Source: an uncultured Collinsella sp. (GTDB lineage: Bacteria > Actinomycetota > Coriobacteriia > Coriobacteriales > Coriobacteriaceae). From it: 6,675 nt of DNA. The notes beneath the pieces were generated by a model. The model saw nothing but the letters and a program-made list of their open reading frames with translations. It did no database searches and was not told where the DNA came from. Positions 5,903 through 6,675 of the stretch are shown piece after piece. The first letter of the stretch is position 1. Each line of letters opens with the position of its first letter. The stretch spans positions 1 to 6,675 of the forward strand of contig URNU01000080.1 in NCBI GenBank assembly GCA_900549275.1, written 5' to 3'. The position numbers and the translations under genes are program-made.

Positions 5903-6675
5903 AGCGTTGCAGCTTTCTCGCTCAAAACCGATACCTGGGATTGCAGCTCATCGTCGGCGCGCTCCCCGGGGGCAAATCTCGTGCCGTACAGGAAAAACTC
6001 AACGTTGCCCTTGGCGCCATGGATGGGCGACACGCACACGTCGCGCGGGAACAGGCCCCTGGCGGCGAAGAGTTCAATCGCCGCCACGAGCGTATCGCGA
6101 CGGACGGCGGGGTCGGTCACGATGCCGCCCTCGCCCACCAGCGCAGCCGGCGCCTCAAACTGCGGCTTTACGAGCGTGCAGAAAGAACCCGAAGGCTTCA
6201 GGCACGCCAGCACGGCGTCGATGATATTCGCGATACTCGTAAAAGATACATCGCACACGGCAAGGTCGATGGCGCCGCCGTAGCCAAGCTCGGGCAGCTG
6301 CGTCACGTTGGTGCGCTCATGGAGCGTCACACGCTCGTCTTGGCGCAGCGACCAATCAAACTGGGCGCGGCCCACATCGACCGAAACAACTGTGGCGGCA
6401 CCACGCTTGAGCAGGCAATCGGTAAAGCCGCCCGTGGAGCAGCCCACATCGAGGCAAGCAAGGTCCGTCGGATCAATCCCAAACGAATCGAGTGCACCCT
6501 CGAGCTTGAGCCCGCCGCGACCCACATAGGGAATACGACCCTTCACGTGCAACGGCAAGCCGGGCGTCACCTTAAGGCCAGGCGAGGTCAAACGCTCGCC
6601 GCCACTCGAGACCAAGCCGGCCATAAGAGTGCGAAGGGCATCCGCGCGATCGGCGCAGATGCCCTGTGAAATCAG
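5899..6675 (-). CDS. tlyA: TlyA family rRNA 2'-O-methyltransferase, 5' end cut by the window
   Basis: This is an S-adenosylmethionine-dependent RNA methyltransferase. Characterised TlyA proteins 2'-O-methylate cytidines in 23S rRNA (C1920) and, in one subtype, also 16S rRNA (C1409); this affects capreomycin sensitivity. The frame stays open to the last base, and the 17 codons upstream of the ATG at 6624 read as S4-domain sequence (SQGICADRADALRTL before MAGLV). That ATG is therefore internal and the true start lies outside. Counting from the first visible codon, the S4 remnant covers about 1-45 and the FtsJ-like domain the rest. SAM motif I is DVGCSTGGF (76-84). The four residues K57 (GRGGLKL), D142 (VCDVSF), K170 (LVKPQFEA) and E226 (GNVEFF) fit the K-D-K-E tetrad of this enzyme class. 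It overlaps nadK by 4 nt (ATGA) and is the first visible gene of the operon. The subtype cannot be assigned without the missing N-terminus. Confidence 0.95.
   Translation of the reverse strand: MISQGICADRADALRTLMAGLVSSGGERLTSPGLKVTPGLPLHVKGRIPYVGRGGLKLEGALDSFGIDPTDLACLDVGCSTGGFTDCLLKRGAATVVSVDVGRAQFDWSLRQDERVTLHERTNVTQLPELGYGGAIDLAVCDVSFTSIANIIDAVLACLKPSGSFCTLVKPQFEAPAALVGEGGIVTDPAVRRDTLVAAIELFAARGLFPRDVCVSPIHGAKGNVEFFLYGTRFAPGERADDELQSQVSVLSEKAATL

Noticed and set aside
4760..6283. 507-codon open frame on the plus strand across recN, nadK and tlyA
   Set aside because: It runs antisense through three well-supported genes and across their boundaries and has no domain-like sequence. It is a codon-bias shadow.
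5899..6624. tlyA as a complete gene starting at the ATG at 6624
   Set aside because: The frame remains open to 6675 and the upstream codons read as S4-domain sequence, so the gene is cut by the window edge rather than truncated.

Overview
The window looks like ordinary chromosome from a GC-rich Actinomycetota member, most likely of the Coriobacteriia (Collinsella-like). This is an inference from the GC-rich coding regions, the AT-richer gaps with strong Shine-Dalgarno sites, the style of the proteins, and the tlyA-nadK-recN order known from other Actinomycetota. No database comparison was possible.

Left part (1-3162): a 661-residue fructose-family PTS permease with fused domains in the order IIB-IIC-IIA lies on the minus strand. 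It is divergent from a MurR/RpiR-type regulator (HTH plus SIS sugar-phosphate domain) on the plus strand. They share a 272-bp gap holding candidate promoters for both genes, a perfect TGAAAG-GTT-CTTTCA palindrome with further TGAAAG half-sites, a second adjacent inverted repeat, and two GC-rich hairpins in the permease leader. The simplest reading is a local circuit in which the regulator senses a phosphosugar derived from the imported sugar and controls the permease.

Middle (3163-3423): a convergent gap with no convincing gene. A strong bidirectional intrinsic terminator (perfect 16-bp stem) sits at the centre of a larger imperfect palindrome of about 152 bp, whose outer arms are a perfect 25-bp inverted repeat. 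As a result, the 3' ends of the regulator and recN transcripts should carry the same 25-nt element in the same orientation. This is the least explained structure in the window.

Right part (3424-6675): a minus-strand operon tlyA-nadK-recN with 4-nt and 11-nt overlaps, encoding a ribosomal RNA 2'-O-methyltransferase, NAD kinase and the SMC-like DNA repair ATPase RecN. tlyA is cut by the right edge, and its frame stays open to the last base. All recognised proteins look intact in what is visible, with their key catalytic residues. I see no RNA gene, CRISPR array, insertion sequence or convincing new protein system. The unusual content is in the two intergenic regions.
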